A stretch of DNA of 64,000 nt from Maylandia zebra (taxonomy: Eukaryota > Chordata > Actinopteri > Cichliformes > Cichlidae), in the NCBI RefSeq assembly GCF_041146795.1, contig NC_135170.1:29871533-29935532 (forward strand), in the 5' to 3' direction. Made by a program: the position numbers and the translations under genes. Of the stretch, positions 13,301-25,800 are shown piece by piece. Within the stretch, counting starts at the first letter, position 1. Each line of letters begins with the position of its first letter. Below the pieces are notes generated by a model, which saw nothing but the letters and a program-made list of their open reading frames with translations, was not told where the DNA came from and did not search any database.

Positions 13301-16097
13301 AACGCACAACTTGAGAGAACTCGACTCAAATGGCTGCCAGGTTGTAACCAGGTTAAACTCATATAGAACAGGTTGCTGAGTTCAAATGTCAATTTATTTC
13401 TGGAGAAGAAAAATTAGGGGATTTTTATGATAATTTATCACTGTTAATAACAACAACTTGACCACATGGCAACATTTATGACAGGTTTTAGTGACACTGT
13501 TGGTTTGCTTCAGTCTCATTTTGCAGCAAAAAATAAATAACTGAACTGAAAAAACTTTTATCTTATTGGATAAAAATTTCCAAACAGGAGGAGAAAAGAA
13601 GGGAGTCGCCGACAGAAATGGGGAGGGAAAAGTCACAAAGACTAAGTAAAACAGGTCTAAAAGTACATAAAGTAGAGCAGGATGGCAATCAACAGGCGAG
13701 GGGAAAAAGGCAAATCAGACCATAAAAATATTGGAAAAAATAATAAAGGCACGAAATAAAATGGACACATACACAACAGAAACTTACAAATAAGAGGAGT
13801 TAACTGAAAAAAAGAGACATGGAAAAACTAATGACACAGCAGACCATGACAGATAGTTGATCGATTTTTATGACCTCGGTTGAAATGCCACATCTTGACC
13901 CCATTCATCACATCCCATCCCCCCCACTGTCACTCTTTGTTTTTCCTCCAGTAATCAATGAACATGCTAGGACCATGTTTTTTGTAAATTAGACTGTTCC
14001 TTCCTTTCCTGTAGTTCCTCAGGATTCATTATCTACATCTGCACCGATTTCCAAGAAGATAATGGTCATGTAAGTAGCCACAAATAGCACACCCTTATCA
14101 AGATGCCTGGGAGTGAGAGAGGTTGGCAGATCTTAGAGAGTGAAGCCTAGAAGTCGGTGGAGTCGTTAAAAGGAGGCAGTCTGTGACTTTCATTCACATC
14201 GAAGATGATTCTTATAATTCCTGGACTCACCCCTCCCTTTCTTTCATTGCCTGTTCTTCATTTGTGGGATACCAGTTGCTCCCTCCGCCTCCTCCTCTCC
14301 CTTTCCCATGTGTCTAAGTCGTCAGGGCCACGTTTCAGCCAGGCTTTACGTTGCTAGGAGATGGCCCTGTTGCCGTGGCATTGGTCGTTAGGTGGTCTGC
14401 CTGCCTCGCGCAAATAGCGAGATTTGAGGAAGGAGGGAGGGAGATGTGATGGAGACGGGAACAGACAGTGGACAGAGCCCAGTGGTCAAGAGGAGGGTGG
14501 GGCCAGTCTGGCTGGGATTCTCCACTCATCATTATGATGAAGGAGCAGTAGGACCAACATCACCCATCCATCAATATGGAAAGGGGAGCCTGAGGGTTGT
14601 AATCTCATCTGTCCCCAACGTGAAATATTTAGTTTTTGGAAAGAAAATCTCATAAATATCAGATTTGCCACTTCATACTTCTTCTTTTTTCTAATCATTT
14701 TAACCCAATAAGCACCTCAATAGGACGGTGTAACATTTTTCCAGGCCAACCTTTCAATAAGAATGACATGCCAAATTCTACAGTACCACATATTTTGGTC
14801 ACTATAATCCTGTTCATTCTAGCCAGCAAAGAAATCTCTTCTTAAAAGAAATTTTACTTGAAGTGATGGAGCATAAAATCCTCAATCCTTGGTCTTAGGA
14901 AAGAAAATCAGTTCTTAAGTTTAGGCTTAACACTTCAGCAATCTGAATTACACAATACTTTGAAAGTTTTACTGCAAAATGTATTTTTAGTGGAAAGTTT
15001 CCTTGCACAATATTTCCAAGCTGAGCTGTAGTAGAACCATCAGCTATTATGAAGCTGATGAATGTTTATAAATGTAGATTACATTTTAAAAAGCAATACC
15101 TAAGTTGTCATCAGTTGAAAGCCAGTGGCTTCAAGTTTGCATTTCAGCAAAGTATTCCCTCTTTTGCTTTAAACACAAACTACTTACTTCCATGTAATCA
15201 ACACTCCGTCTTCTTGAGGAAATCTGTTACTTCCTTCCTAATGCGTAGTGATTAAAACATCTTAATATTGTGGGGGGATGTCTGTTATTTGATAGAATGG
15301 GTGAATTTGATAAAATGAAGCAAAAAGTGATTTTGATTTTAGTTGGCCCATCATTAAAACATTCACTATTTTTATATTTAAGACACACTAATATTAAATA
15401 ATGCATGTTTGAAGTGTTCATTATTCCCTCCATTTGCTCCGTTATCCTGTTACCACTTCTTATTTGCTGTGTACTGCTGCAACAATCTAATTTCCCCTCA
15501 AAGATTATTAAAGTCTCATCTAAACAAATATAATTTCTCATATACTGCATATTAAAGTCATATTTGAAGAGCAAGCTTGCAATATTTGTTTCCAGGCTGT
15601 GGTGTCAAGAAGGGAAATTGGAGGCAGATAATGTAAAGAAACACATATTGCTGTGGAAATGTTTTTGGAGGGATGATACTAGCTTCTTCTGTCTCAAAGA
15701 GAACTGTTTAAAAGCTTCCCTTTGCTCCTTTTCGCTATTTGCTCTTTCATCTCGCCTTAAATAATCAGCTTCTCCCTCTCTCCTCCAGGTGGGTGATGCC
15801 ATGAGAAAGATGCAGGAAAGGAACAACATTGGCAAAGTGATCCTCACTACAGAGCCGATGCCCGAGGAAGAGAAGAAGGAGGAGACCAAGAAGGAGGATA
15901 AGAAAGAGGATAAGAAGAAAGAGGATAAGAAGAAGGATGACAAAAAGAAGGACGATGCCAAGAAGGATGAGAAGAAGGAGGAGAAGAAGGATGACAAGAA
16001 GGATGACAAGAAGGATGACAAGAAGAAGGAGGAGCCCAAGAAGGAGGAGAAGAAGGAAGAGGAGAAGAAGGAAGAACCCAAGAAGGAGGAGAAGTGA
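7354..16097 (+). CDS. vat1: Synaptic vesicle membrane protein VAT-1 homologue (vat1), C-terminal part, four exons
   Basis: Coding exons are 7354-7524, 8660-8749, 10489-10730 and 15789-16097. All are bounded by AG/GT and join in frame to give about 269 C-terminal residues ending at TGA 16095-16097. VAT1 belongs to the zinc-independent quinone-oxidoreductase branch of the MDR superfamily. It is known as a vesicle/mitochondrial-surface protein that binds NAD(P)H and phospholipid. The first visible exon carries the GGVGIAATQLC nucleotide-binding loop and VTVFGTASASKHE. Later exons carry DPLGGSDT, LLKPMGK, VCGFHLGYLDGE, KIKPRIDS and NIGKVIL. These read as VAT1 rather than VAT1L, which lacks the LGYLDGE motif. 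The last exon then continues into about 75 residues that are almost only K, E and D, a tail known in fish VAT1 and absent in human. The N-terminal exons are outside the window. Introns, including 10731-15788, show no other gene. Confidence 0.93.
8660..8749 (+). CDS. vat1: vat1 internal exon (GMDIILDPLGGSDT...)
   Basis: This 90-nt exon was found by splice phase, not by an ATG. The acceptor is 'ctgctccag' and the donor is 'gtaagt'. It completes the Gly codon split after 7524 and leaves a G that pairs with GA at 10489. It encodes the Rossmann-fold segment MDIILDPLGGSDTHKAYNLL followed by KPMGKLITY. Confidence 0.93.
9901..9940. repeat. Short tandem duplication, 21-bp period
   Basis: 'atgaaaataggttatcagg' occurs at 9901 and again at 9922, inside a vat1 intron. 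It is a simple local duplication. Confidence 0.8.
10731..15788 (+). other. Large vat1 intron, no gene seen
   Basis: This 5-kb intron lies between the 10489-10730 exon and the last exon. It contains a 16-bp perfect hairpin (11056-11097), T-runs and a pyrimidine-rich zone near 11640-11820. No conserved coding block was recognised on either strand. Confidence 0.7.
11056..11097. repeat. Perfect 16-bp stem, 10-nt loop hairpin in vat1 intron
   Basis: 11056-11071 (gatgaatttctgctaa) is the exact reverse complement of 11082-11097, with a loop of 10 nt. The stem is AT-rich and too short to resemble a typical pre-miRNA. No family is recognised. Confidence 0.8.
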
Positions 16098-17505
16098 GAG
16101 GGTTGAATGGATGGATAGTCAAGCAGACCAGCAGGGAGTTTGTGTCTTGGGATCTCGGGTGTGGTGTGGGATTGTGGGGATGGATTTGGCAATTTAGATG
16201 GATGGGGTGGGGTTGGGGGGGGAAGTAAGAATGGGAATGGGTTAGAAGGATGGATTAGAAAATGATCACAGCATTGTCAGTCTTTCACATCCCCTCTCCA
16301 TCACCTTTTGGGTCCACAATGACAGCGATTACTCAGACCTGGCTCCACCCACCTCCCCCTCCCTTCCTTTTCTTGCATTTATGTCTTAAAGATTCTGATC
16401 ACATCGAAGCTCTGAACCTATCTTCCTCTCTGACATTGAGTGGAAACGGCCAAAAAAAACAAAACAAAAAAAAAAACATAACGATAATGGCAGAGACAGA
16501 AGGACCATGGAGGATTGTGGGTACGGTCCAGGCCTGGGGCAAATTACTGTTTCCCTGACAACAATGATCCCCACTCTCACACCGGCCCCACCCTCGACCC
16601 CGTGCCCCTCTGCACCTCAACTCCCACTGTGCTAAATTGTTCTGCTCTGACTTCCACCTGCCACCTCTGCTTCCCCATCCCCTCACTGTGCTGAGTCCCC
16701 ACCCTGCCCCCACTCCACACACACACCTCCCACACCACCGCCCCTGCCCACCCACCTTCAGGCCGGACCCACAGACAGGCACAAAGACGGGCAGTAAAAT
16801 GAGAGAACCACACCCACCCACACGTTGCTCTCAGTGTCCAACGCTTAGTTATGTCACCAAGGATGAGTCAGAGATGCCTGTGATTGGCTGGTGCACCTCT
16901 TCTGGAGATATTTGCATCATGGCTTTTATCATGATGTTTTATGGCTCAGACAATACTGCAAGACCTAACCCTGGTTGTCATTTATGTGGACTTAGCTTGA
17001 AGCTTGTATCGGTGTTCATATAAAGCAAGGCGAAACCTCTTAACAGTGCATTCGTTCCCACCAAATTAAGTGAAGCTAATATAGAATCTGCAGTTTTGCA
17101 CTAGCCTGAATATGAATTTGCCTCATAATGAGCCTTTCAGTCCAACGTTGAATAGAGAGGCAGAAATCATTGCTCAGCTTCCTTCTCCTTAGTTACAGAT
17201 TTTTCTAGCTGACCAACTGTTGGCAAGAAGTGCACAGTGCCAATTAAGGGAGAATTTGTTTCTGTTTAAACAAGTACAAACACAAACATAGTGTGATGAA
17301 TGAAGCACTGTCATGTTGAGATAGCGAATCGTCTGAAATGAGCAAGTTAAGAAGGTGAATACCAGTTTAGTTTTTAGTTCACTCTGGATAAGGCTTTCTT
17401 CCTCCTCACTCCTCCTTGAGGAATTCCATGGCTCCTTTCACAGCGACCACTCGCCTGTCGATCATTCTGACCTGAGAGAGGAGAATTCACTTCAAGCTGG
17501 CGTAC

Positions 17506-17637
<132 letters not shown>

Positions 17638-18660
17638 CCCTACTCCACTCTCTATGGTCGGCATAGCAACAGGCGTCAGGCTCGTCAGAGATGGCACTGT
17701 GGTTTGTTTCTCCCCCTCTCCCAGAGTCTCTCCTTTCTGCTTTCTTAGTCTACATTTGCCAACAGTTGGTGCTGTCGACACGTACTTCAACAGGTGTAAA
17801 ATGTATTGAGAATGAGGAGCTGAAGGCTTAGGCCTTTAAGACTCTATATAGAGAGAGCGATGTCTGCCTCCTCTTGAATATGATGAAATTGGACAGCACT
17901 TGCTTTAAGGTGGTCAAACTATTTTCCTCAAACTACACATGACACTGTGCAAAAGGAAGAGTGAATCTGCCCATGACAAGAAGCTCATGCTCACAACCAA
18001 GTGGTTAGATTAATAGCTTCCTACTTTGCACAGCCAGCTGCACTCTTCTTTTAGTCGGTAGGCGTAGTTGGGTAAAAGGAGAAAAAGTTCCTCAATGAAG
18101 CTGTTCTCAAGTTTTGTGGATTTGTTTGCATAACTGGGCCATGATTCCTGGAAAAAGATACTGCTGCTGAGCTGTTCAGATGCATTTCATTTGAGCACCT
18201 GAGGCAAGTGCCATATAGTTTCACTGTGTTCAAGAGAAGTTAGACACCTTTACAGCCGGTCTCTTGAAAACTGGGCACTGAGACCATCTAAATAGAAAAG
18301 TGGCACTACGGGTCAGAGAAAAGACATTTGTTTCTTTTCATTTTTTTGGAGAGTGAATTATCCCTTCAAGGCCAGTCCTTCATATTTCATTGCACCAAAT
18401 CCTTCACGTCTGAGTCAATCTACTTTAAACCTTGACTATTTATCCACCTGCCCGCCTCACTGCCTGTCTGTGAGTCTGGCCTCTGTGTCAAGACTCAGAT
18501 GGTGACTAGTGACTTTGTAAAAAACAAAAAAAACAAAAAAATGTTTCCGAAAAAAAGTTGTTGTGTTAGCATGAGTGGCCTCCCTCATGTGCTGTGTGTG
18601 GTGTGCCATTATGTGTGAAGATGTGCGTGTGTCCTCAGGTCATTTGTCAGGTTTTAAAAG

Positions 18661-18680
18661 CCCCCCCCCCCCCCCCCCCC
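18661..18680. repeat. Poly(C) run, 20 nt
   Basis: An uninterrupted C run between vat1 and the convergent deltex-like gene. Exact length is unreliable. Confidence 0.95.
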
Positions 18681-21212
18681 AACTCCTACCAGACGTTCCC
18701 TCCTTACACTACTCTGCTACAGTACGATGTAGCTCTGAAACCAACCAACCAACACATCTTACTCTATCTCTCCCTCCTGTCTGATAAGAGGCCTGTATTA
18801 TGAGGACAGTTGGTATTAGTATTTTGCACTCTGCTCGCTGATCTTAATGCACTTGCAAGCATGGCGGTCTCACTCCAGTCCAGCACAGGCTTTGATTTTG
18901 CTCCAGGTTTGCAGCCCATTTCCCATCATGCGCTCCCACTGTATCTGCTAAAGCTCACTGAAAGCACAGGTGGCACACACACACACAGAAACACACAAAC
19001 TCATGCAAAAGTCCCCTCATTTTCAGCTTGCCAACTTCTCCTGGGTGGCAGCTAAAATCAAAGCATTCATCCATCCTTGACTGTGGGAAGTAAAACGTGG
19101 AGCAGGTCCGAGCGACGTGGGCTGGAGTGCGACCGGCACGCTGGTGTGGGGAGTGATTGTGTCCTGTCAGCCTCTGGTTAGTGTTCTGTTCTAATCTGCT
19201 GGGCTCCCTTTGTGAACCTGTGGACGGTGCTTCTGTTCCGAGTGCCATGTGAGAAACAAACGCTTCAGTTTTGAAATGAGAAAAAAAAAAAAAGATGTTT
19301 TACTTACTATGTTATTTTGATTTACCTTTATATTTTTGTTCGTTTGTTTGTTTTTTGTTATCCAAGGGTTTAAAGTTCAAAGCTCATACTCTTATGTGGG
19401 GACTTGCCAACCTGCACTCCTCTTTAAATGTGATGAAGTCTTTCTGTTGGTTTAAACCATGTGTGCCAAATTGTATGTATATTCCTCTGTCCATGCTTTG
19501 AATATTAACAGTGCATAAAAAAAAATATGAAGAAAATTCTGTTGTTGGATGCATTTCCGTCAACCTTGAAGAAAAGAGAAAAAAAAAGAAAAATTCACAC
19601 AAGTTGTCACATTGTGTCAGATTTATATCCCAAAATGCTCACAGGTGCTGACAGAATTTTGCTGCAGTTTATAAAAGGTTTAACACAATCTGTATTTGGT
19701 GATTGGTTGTAGTCTTGCTGAAGCATAGGCCTGCATTGTGCCTCTCTCCTTACCTCAATCTGAGATGTATTTAGTAAATGCTTTTCGCTGTGTTTTACCA
19801 GGTCTCACATCATATCAGCCCCAATAGGATGATTCCCTCTGTTGGTTTACAGCTATAACATCAGTATTACAGTGAAGAGGAACAAAACATGGTGGATTTA
19901 AGACTCAAAACTCCACCGCACCAAAAGACGGTCGTAAATCTGCAAATTTCCCCCAGCTCCAAAGCTCTGTGCTATTCCTCTCTATGGATTTCTTTTCTTT
20001 CAGTTTGTTTCCAAAATGGTTTGTATAACAAGTGAGGGACCAGATGTTTTTTACACAGCTGTGCAGGGAAGCCAGTACTGTAACACAGCTGAGCACAGCC
20101 TCTGCTTATTGGCTAATCATAGCTCAGTTCTGGCCTGCCCCAGACACAACATTTCCGCTTTGCAGTTGATCTCAGTTCACTCAAGGATTATTAAGAGTCA
20201 TTCCTCTTTTCCTGTGCTGCATCTGCAAAACCTCTTGGCCGGTGCAACAGTTGCAGTCCAGCAGCCAGCCAAAAACTCCTCTCCATATCAGCCTCTTCCT
20301 TCTGCATACACATTCAAAGAAAATAGAGCATTACTTTGACATCTGGAATTTGAAATTGCATGCATTCATCTGCATGTGGAAAACAGATTAAAATCCCTTT
20401 TCTTTTTTCTTTCAACATTTTCCCCGGGGTACTTTTGAACTGAGATGCCTTTGACATGAACTCAATCAGCGGGGTGGGTGTTTCGCGTCTTGAATTCGGG
20501 TTCAAGTGGATCCGTCGGTTAAAGTAAAACCCACCCCTTCCTACTGTGGCCTGCAGCCTGAGAGCTTTTCCACCGTGGTGAAGCTGAATTGTAATCTCAT
20601 CTTGAAATGGTTTCCCAGTCATTCCAGACACTTATGCAAGAGTACTTAACAACTCAGAGATGCAAGGGAGGAACAAAAAAAAAAAGTATTTCAAAGTTTT
20701 CCAAAAAAATTAAAGTGTTTTGTTTTTTTGAACATTTTAGATTTGATTATACTGTCACTCATAGTTTTAGATCTAAAGAAAGTGAGTACAGTGAGTGTTG
20801 TATTTCCAGCAGCTACTTTTCTATCCGTCTTGGCTTGAAGCTGTAGTCCCTCACACCCACCCACCGTTTGCTTTGTGGTGATTTATTTCTTCTATATGGT
20901 TTCTCAGGTCATTCCAAACAGCAGTTTTCCCTATGTAGGAACCCACTTAAATCTCAATTTACTAACACACACATCATTGTTTCACTGAGTTAACTGCACA
21001 AACTGTCACACCGATTTTCCTTCACAGTACTCACATTTTAAGTAAGCTTTAGTGTTCGAAGTCAAAAAAGGGAGGATGAAAGTGGCTTAGTTCCACATTC
21101 AGAGCCACTGTGTTCGCTACACTACAAACTCAAACGACCACATCTGCCTGCAGCTATTATCCTTAGAAGTCGTTTTTGAGATATTGCAATGCAGCTGCAT
21201 TGCAGAGATGCT

Positions 21213-21300
21213 AATAATAATAATAATAATAATGGATTGGATTTATATAGCGCTTTTCAAGGCACCCAAAGCGCTTTACAATACCACTATAGAAATCAAC
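21213..21300. repeat. (AAT)n plus teleost dispersed-repeat fragment
   Basis: An (ATA)n run is followed by 'ggatttatatagcgcttttc' and 'aaagcgctttacaat'. I recall this combination as a very common interspersed repeat of fish genomes. Family name not assigned. Confidence 0.65.
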
Positions 21301-22015
21301 CTGTTGGGTAAGGAAGTACAACCTGGCTGGGCGTGTCATGTACAGTACTAGAATGCATGTTTAGTCAACAACAACAACAAAATAAGGCATGTGTGTATGT
21401 ACCGTTCTGTGTCTTTCACATTAGTTTAGTAGTCATGTAGTTGTGTGGTGTGTGTGAGAGAGGAGAATGCCAGCCTGCTGCCCCCCTGCGTCACCTGAGA
21501 CCCTTCAGCATGGGAACCTCCATGGCAAGCTGGTACATTTACAAGACATCTTAACCTATCTCTGGGAATGCTTCAGAAACCCACTTCACATCCATCCTAC
21601 TACACACCTGTCAGTGACCACTGGTAACTTTCTACAAGGCATACCCAACAGGTTGATTTCTATATTTCCTATACTCTGTCTTTTCTTGTCTTGTTTTGGA
21701 CAAGAAAGGACAGAAACTCTGTCCTTTCTTTTTTTTTTCCCCTTTGTTTTTAAATGGTTGCAAACACACTTTCTCGTCTCAACTTTGTTTTTTAAACCCT
21801 TTGAATTGATGCTGCTTCTGTGCTTGACTCTGGGTTTACTGCGTGGTGCCATGTTCTCCACATGGCCTTTAGAGCTTGTAACGCTTCAGTGTGTAATGTT
21901 ACCATATGCCTTACATGTTTTCCAGGACTAATAAAAAAAAGCATAATAAAAAAAGACAGGAAATGTGCTTTTTTATTTCTGTGCCCAGAAGCAAAGACAG
22001 ATTATGAACAATTAA

Positions 22016-22021
22016 TTTATT
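22016..22021 (-). terminator. Candidate poly(A) signal for the minus-strand deltex-like gene
   Basis: TTTATT on the + strand reads AATAAA on the minus strand, 438-443 bases past the stop codon at 22459. It lies about 70-90 bases from + strand AATAAA motifs at 21930 and 21945. The two converging transcripts may therefore end almost on top of each other. Confidence 0.4.
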
Positions 22022-22458
22022 AAATTCAGAATATTTTACAAATTACTGTCTGTTGTTCCTAAACTAAATGATGACTACAATCACACAGTGCGGTGCAAAT
22101 TATTTGGTCTATACAGTACTGTGCATATTGAAGACTTTAATATTCATTTGTTCTGCAAAATAACCTGAAACGGTATTTTAAAAAAATTGTCATGTGAAAT
22201 ACTATAGGCCCTTCACTCTTGAACAACTTGTTAAAAGAAAATTGGTAAAGGACGTTACAAAATTAAAATTCAGTCTTCAATGACTCCATTATTTAAAAGA
22301 GACTACAATTAAAGGATGGTCAGATATCAACATCTCACTATAACAAAGTGTGATTGTCAACTAATCAAAACCGCAAAACAGTGCTGTAAACACAAAGATC
22401 GCCAATATACTGCTATTTTTATATATAAAACAAGGAAGAAATACATTTTTTACATGTT

Positions 22459-22861
22459 TTAATCATGGGGCTTTTCTGTTGATTCCTCAATTCCAAGGGA
22501 GGTCAAGACCTCAGACAAGCGCGTCAAGTAAGTGGAATCTGGGTACCCATTCCTGAGAGAGACAAAGAGAACATTGTTCAGGTCAGGTCCATGGACTGAC
22601 TATGACCTTTAATTCTGCAGCTCTCTCAGACATCCTCGCTGGCCTCACTCACCCTGATTTGCCTCCCTGTAAGCTGGTCTTGTGTGGGATGCCGTCCCAG
22701 GTCACCCTTGCATCTGTCCCTTTGCCTGTCACTGTGAAGGTGAGTCCCTGCCTGAAGGCTTTCTCCAGCCTGGGCAGCAGCTTCTTTGTCGGCTGACAGT
22801 CTGGAAAGTAGGCTTCAAATAGCCCTCCCTTAAATGGTTTTCCAGGAGATGGATGCCCATC
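22459..22861 (-). CDS. Last two exons of the deltex-like gene (DTC domain end)
   Basis: These exons were found by splice logic on the minus strand. 22861-22653 encodes DGHPSPGKPFKGGLFEAYF and on to the HKTSLQGGKS motif. 22552-22459 completes a split Gly codon and encodes NGYPDSTYLTRL and on to a stop at 22461-22459. Both match the deltex C-terminal fold, which binds the E2~ubiquitin module or NAD+/ADP-ribose in this family. The conserved His of the HKT motif is present. Confidence 0.9.
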
Positions 22862-25800
22862 CTGATAAAACGCAACACAAAGAGCGCAGTCATGAACAAG
22901 GTCTCGGTATTGCAGTGTATAAGCTGAAAGGCAGCCTATAGCTGCATGCTATTTTGCAGGAGAAGGTCAGAATTGTAACTGCAGCCTATTTTATTTTAAC
23001 AACAAAATAATGAATACTGGCTGATATCTGCAGATCTCAGCCGATCAAGAAACACACATATATGAACTCATAGCAACAATGTGAATCAGAATATGCCTCT
23101 GAAGTTTAGCTAATTCTTTCTTGACACCCTGTAGGAGTCAACTAAAACACAGGTAAAAGACAAACTAATGCTTAAAATTAGAGAAATCATAACTCAGAGC
23201 TTTAATATGTCTGCACACACCTGATGTGTAACAAGGGCTCTGTACAGAATTGAACTATTTATAACGGATTTAAGAAAAGGTCCTAACTGAGCAGCCTTTC
23301 TTATTCTGTCTCATTTGTAGTCTCTGAAATGAAAGCTTAGAAGGTGCGCCAGTGTAATTTCTCATTCAGATAAAGCACAACAAAATATCAGCGAGAAATG
23401 TTTTTAAGCCACTCACCGCTTGGATACCATCAGGAATGCTGTAAGTGATCTTGATAGTACAGAACTTGTTGTAACCTGGCAAAGTGATGTTTAGTTTAGA
23501 TTTTACAATTTTGCCCAGGATGCCCCGAGGTTTCTGCTCCGTCTCATGACAAACTCTGCAGCGGACATGTACCGTGTCCAAGCACTTTGAGCAAAAAGTA
23601 GTTCCACATTTTGTTCTCTGCACAGATATCCCAGTTTCTCCACAAACACAGATGTTCCCCAGCCTCTCCTGGCCTGGTTTGGCTTCCCCTGGGGTGTTCT
23701 GGATCTCTGCTTCTTCTTGACCTACACTGCCTATCTGCGTAGCAGGTAAGGTGGTCCCTTTCTCAGTGCGGGTTAATGTTGATCCGACACCATTCAGACC
23801 CCTCACACTATCATTTCCTGGTGTAGACTGACTGACAAATGACTTAGCCTTCTGTCCATCCATCTCCATTGGATCTATAGGCTTGACTTTCTCCTTAATG
23901 ACATGATCTTGCCTTGCCAGACCAATAGATCCACTCACAATCTCCCTCCCACCAAAGTCACTTCTGTAGGTTGTCCTCCATTCCCGACTCCTACTTGTAC
24001 CATCAGCATTGCCTGGTTGGCTCTCTCTAATCACCTGAGAGTTACTGTTAAAGTGCAAGCTAGTGCTTTTATCTTCATTCATTTGAAAAGAAGTTGGGGA
24101 ATATTGGTATTTGTCAGGTATTTGAGCCGAGTCTCCAGAAAATACTTCCCGCAGGGTAGCACCTACCTGGGAACACAACTGCCGTGGACCAAGAAGATAT
24201 AAGCTCTTGGCTAATATCTCGATAGTAACCTTCTTAAAGCGGCTCCGCACTTCAGAACAACAAGCTTGTAAGGTTTCATCTGCTTTGTCAGTGATACCCA
24301 GTTCAGACAAGGACACCTCCTGCACAGAGAAGTCTGAACTAACTGAGTCAACCAGCTTCTGCAAACCTAGATGACATGAAGTCACTTTGGATGAGTTTGC
24401 TCCTCTTATGGTAACAGTCAGCTCATGACTACCTAAGCTGCTCTCTTTTAACTGGACATCAGAAGCTAGATCTTCCACTCGGTAGCTGTATGATTCTTTT
24501 ATATGTTTCCACATTATCCTGGATACTGTAAGATCTGCAGTATAGACTTCCTGCTTGTCCCTTCCTGTTTGGGTACTGAAGCTAGAAGACCTGCCCCTGG
24601 CTCTGACTGTGGACTTGCTGCTATCTTCTTGACTCTTCTGACTCATAACTTGAGCCTTCTGCTGAGGCGTTCCTGAGAAACTACTGGCTCGCTTCAAGGT
24701 GGATCTGGATCCAGCAGACTGAGGTGCAGGACTTCCTGACAAACTGGACTGTGTACCACTAAAAGGGGATGATGAATTCTTAGGTCGAGCATCTGTTAAA
24801 TCTGGATTCAAAGAGGTTCTATTTTGAAGCGCGGAAGATGCCAAACTAGATCCAGTCTTGAACAAAATGTCTCCTCCTGTGTTTTGGGGTACTGCTCTGG
24901 AAACTGCCTCACCAGAAGTCCCTGCTGTTTCTGAGAGTACATCATACCCTAACATTGGCCCTTGGCGTGTTTGTCTGCTGGGAGATGAGTTTGTTCGTAA
25001 AGTGAAGTCAGCTGGTCGACTGCTTAACGCAGCTAGCCCAGAATCCTTAAACCGGGCAGCTAATTTATACCTTCTGGCTCCTTCAGCTCTTCGTTCATCT
25101 TCCTCTGACTTCAGCATCTCATCTAGCTTATCATCCCCCGATGCTACAGTGGAGGGTGTGGGGAGAGTGAATCTCTCCTCATCAGTCTGAGGGTATAAAC
25201 TTGAACCATATGAGGGAAATCTCAGGAGACTAGCTACATCTTCCTTTTTATCTCGCTGGTTAACATTGTCCAGGATAAGAAACTGCTTGGCCTCTGACAC
25301 ATCACTACTGCTTCCAATAATATAAATATTTTTTTCATCTTCATTCAGAATAAGTTTGGGAAGTCTGACACTTAAGTTCTCAATTGCCCTTTGCAGGCCT
25401 CCACTGGGGTGCAGGATAGCTTTGGGCAGCTGGGATCGACGGATTTTGGCCTCAATGTCCTCATGAAGCTGACTTATAGCCTTTCTGGCTATCTTCAAGC
25501 GCTCCTCCTCTAGACCATCCTCCCCAACTGCTGCTGTAACATGCAGAAACAGAGTGGTCAAACCCTGACTTGTTACATCCACCACTTCAACCCCATACTG
25601 CTTCAGGATATGCTGGTATTCCTTCCGGCAGTGTTTCTGTAGGTACTGAAACATGTCTCCATCCATAATTAGTGAGAAATCATCCGCAGAGGTTGTAGAA
25701 TGCTGCAAAGCAGCTCCATCTGCCTGACCAGTGTCCTCCCAGGTATAACCACCAGGTGTCAGGTCTCTTTCTGAACTTAAACTGTAGTTGTCAGTTGGCC

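Noticed and set aside
15605..16192. 195-codon Ser/Phe-rich open frame on the minus strand
   Set aside because: It is the complement of the purine-only Lys/Glu tail of vat1 and has no independent support.
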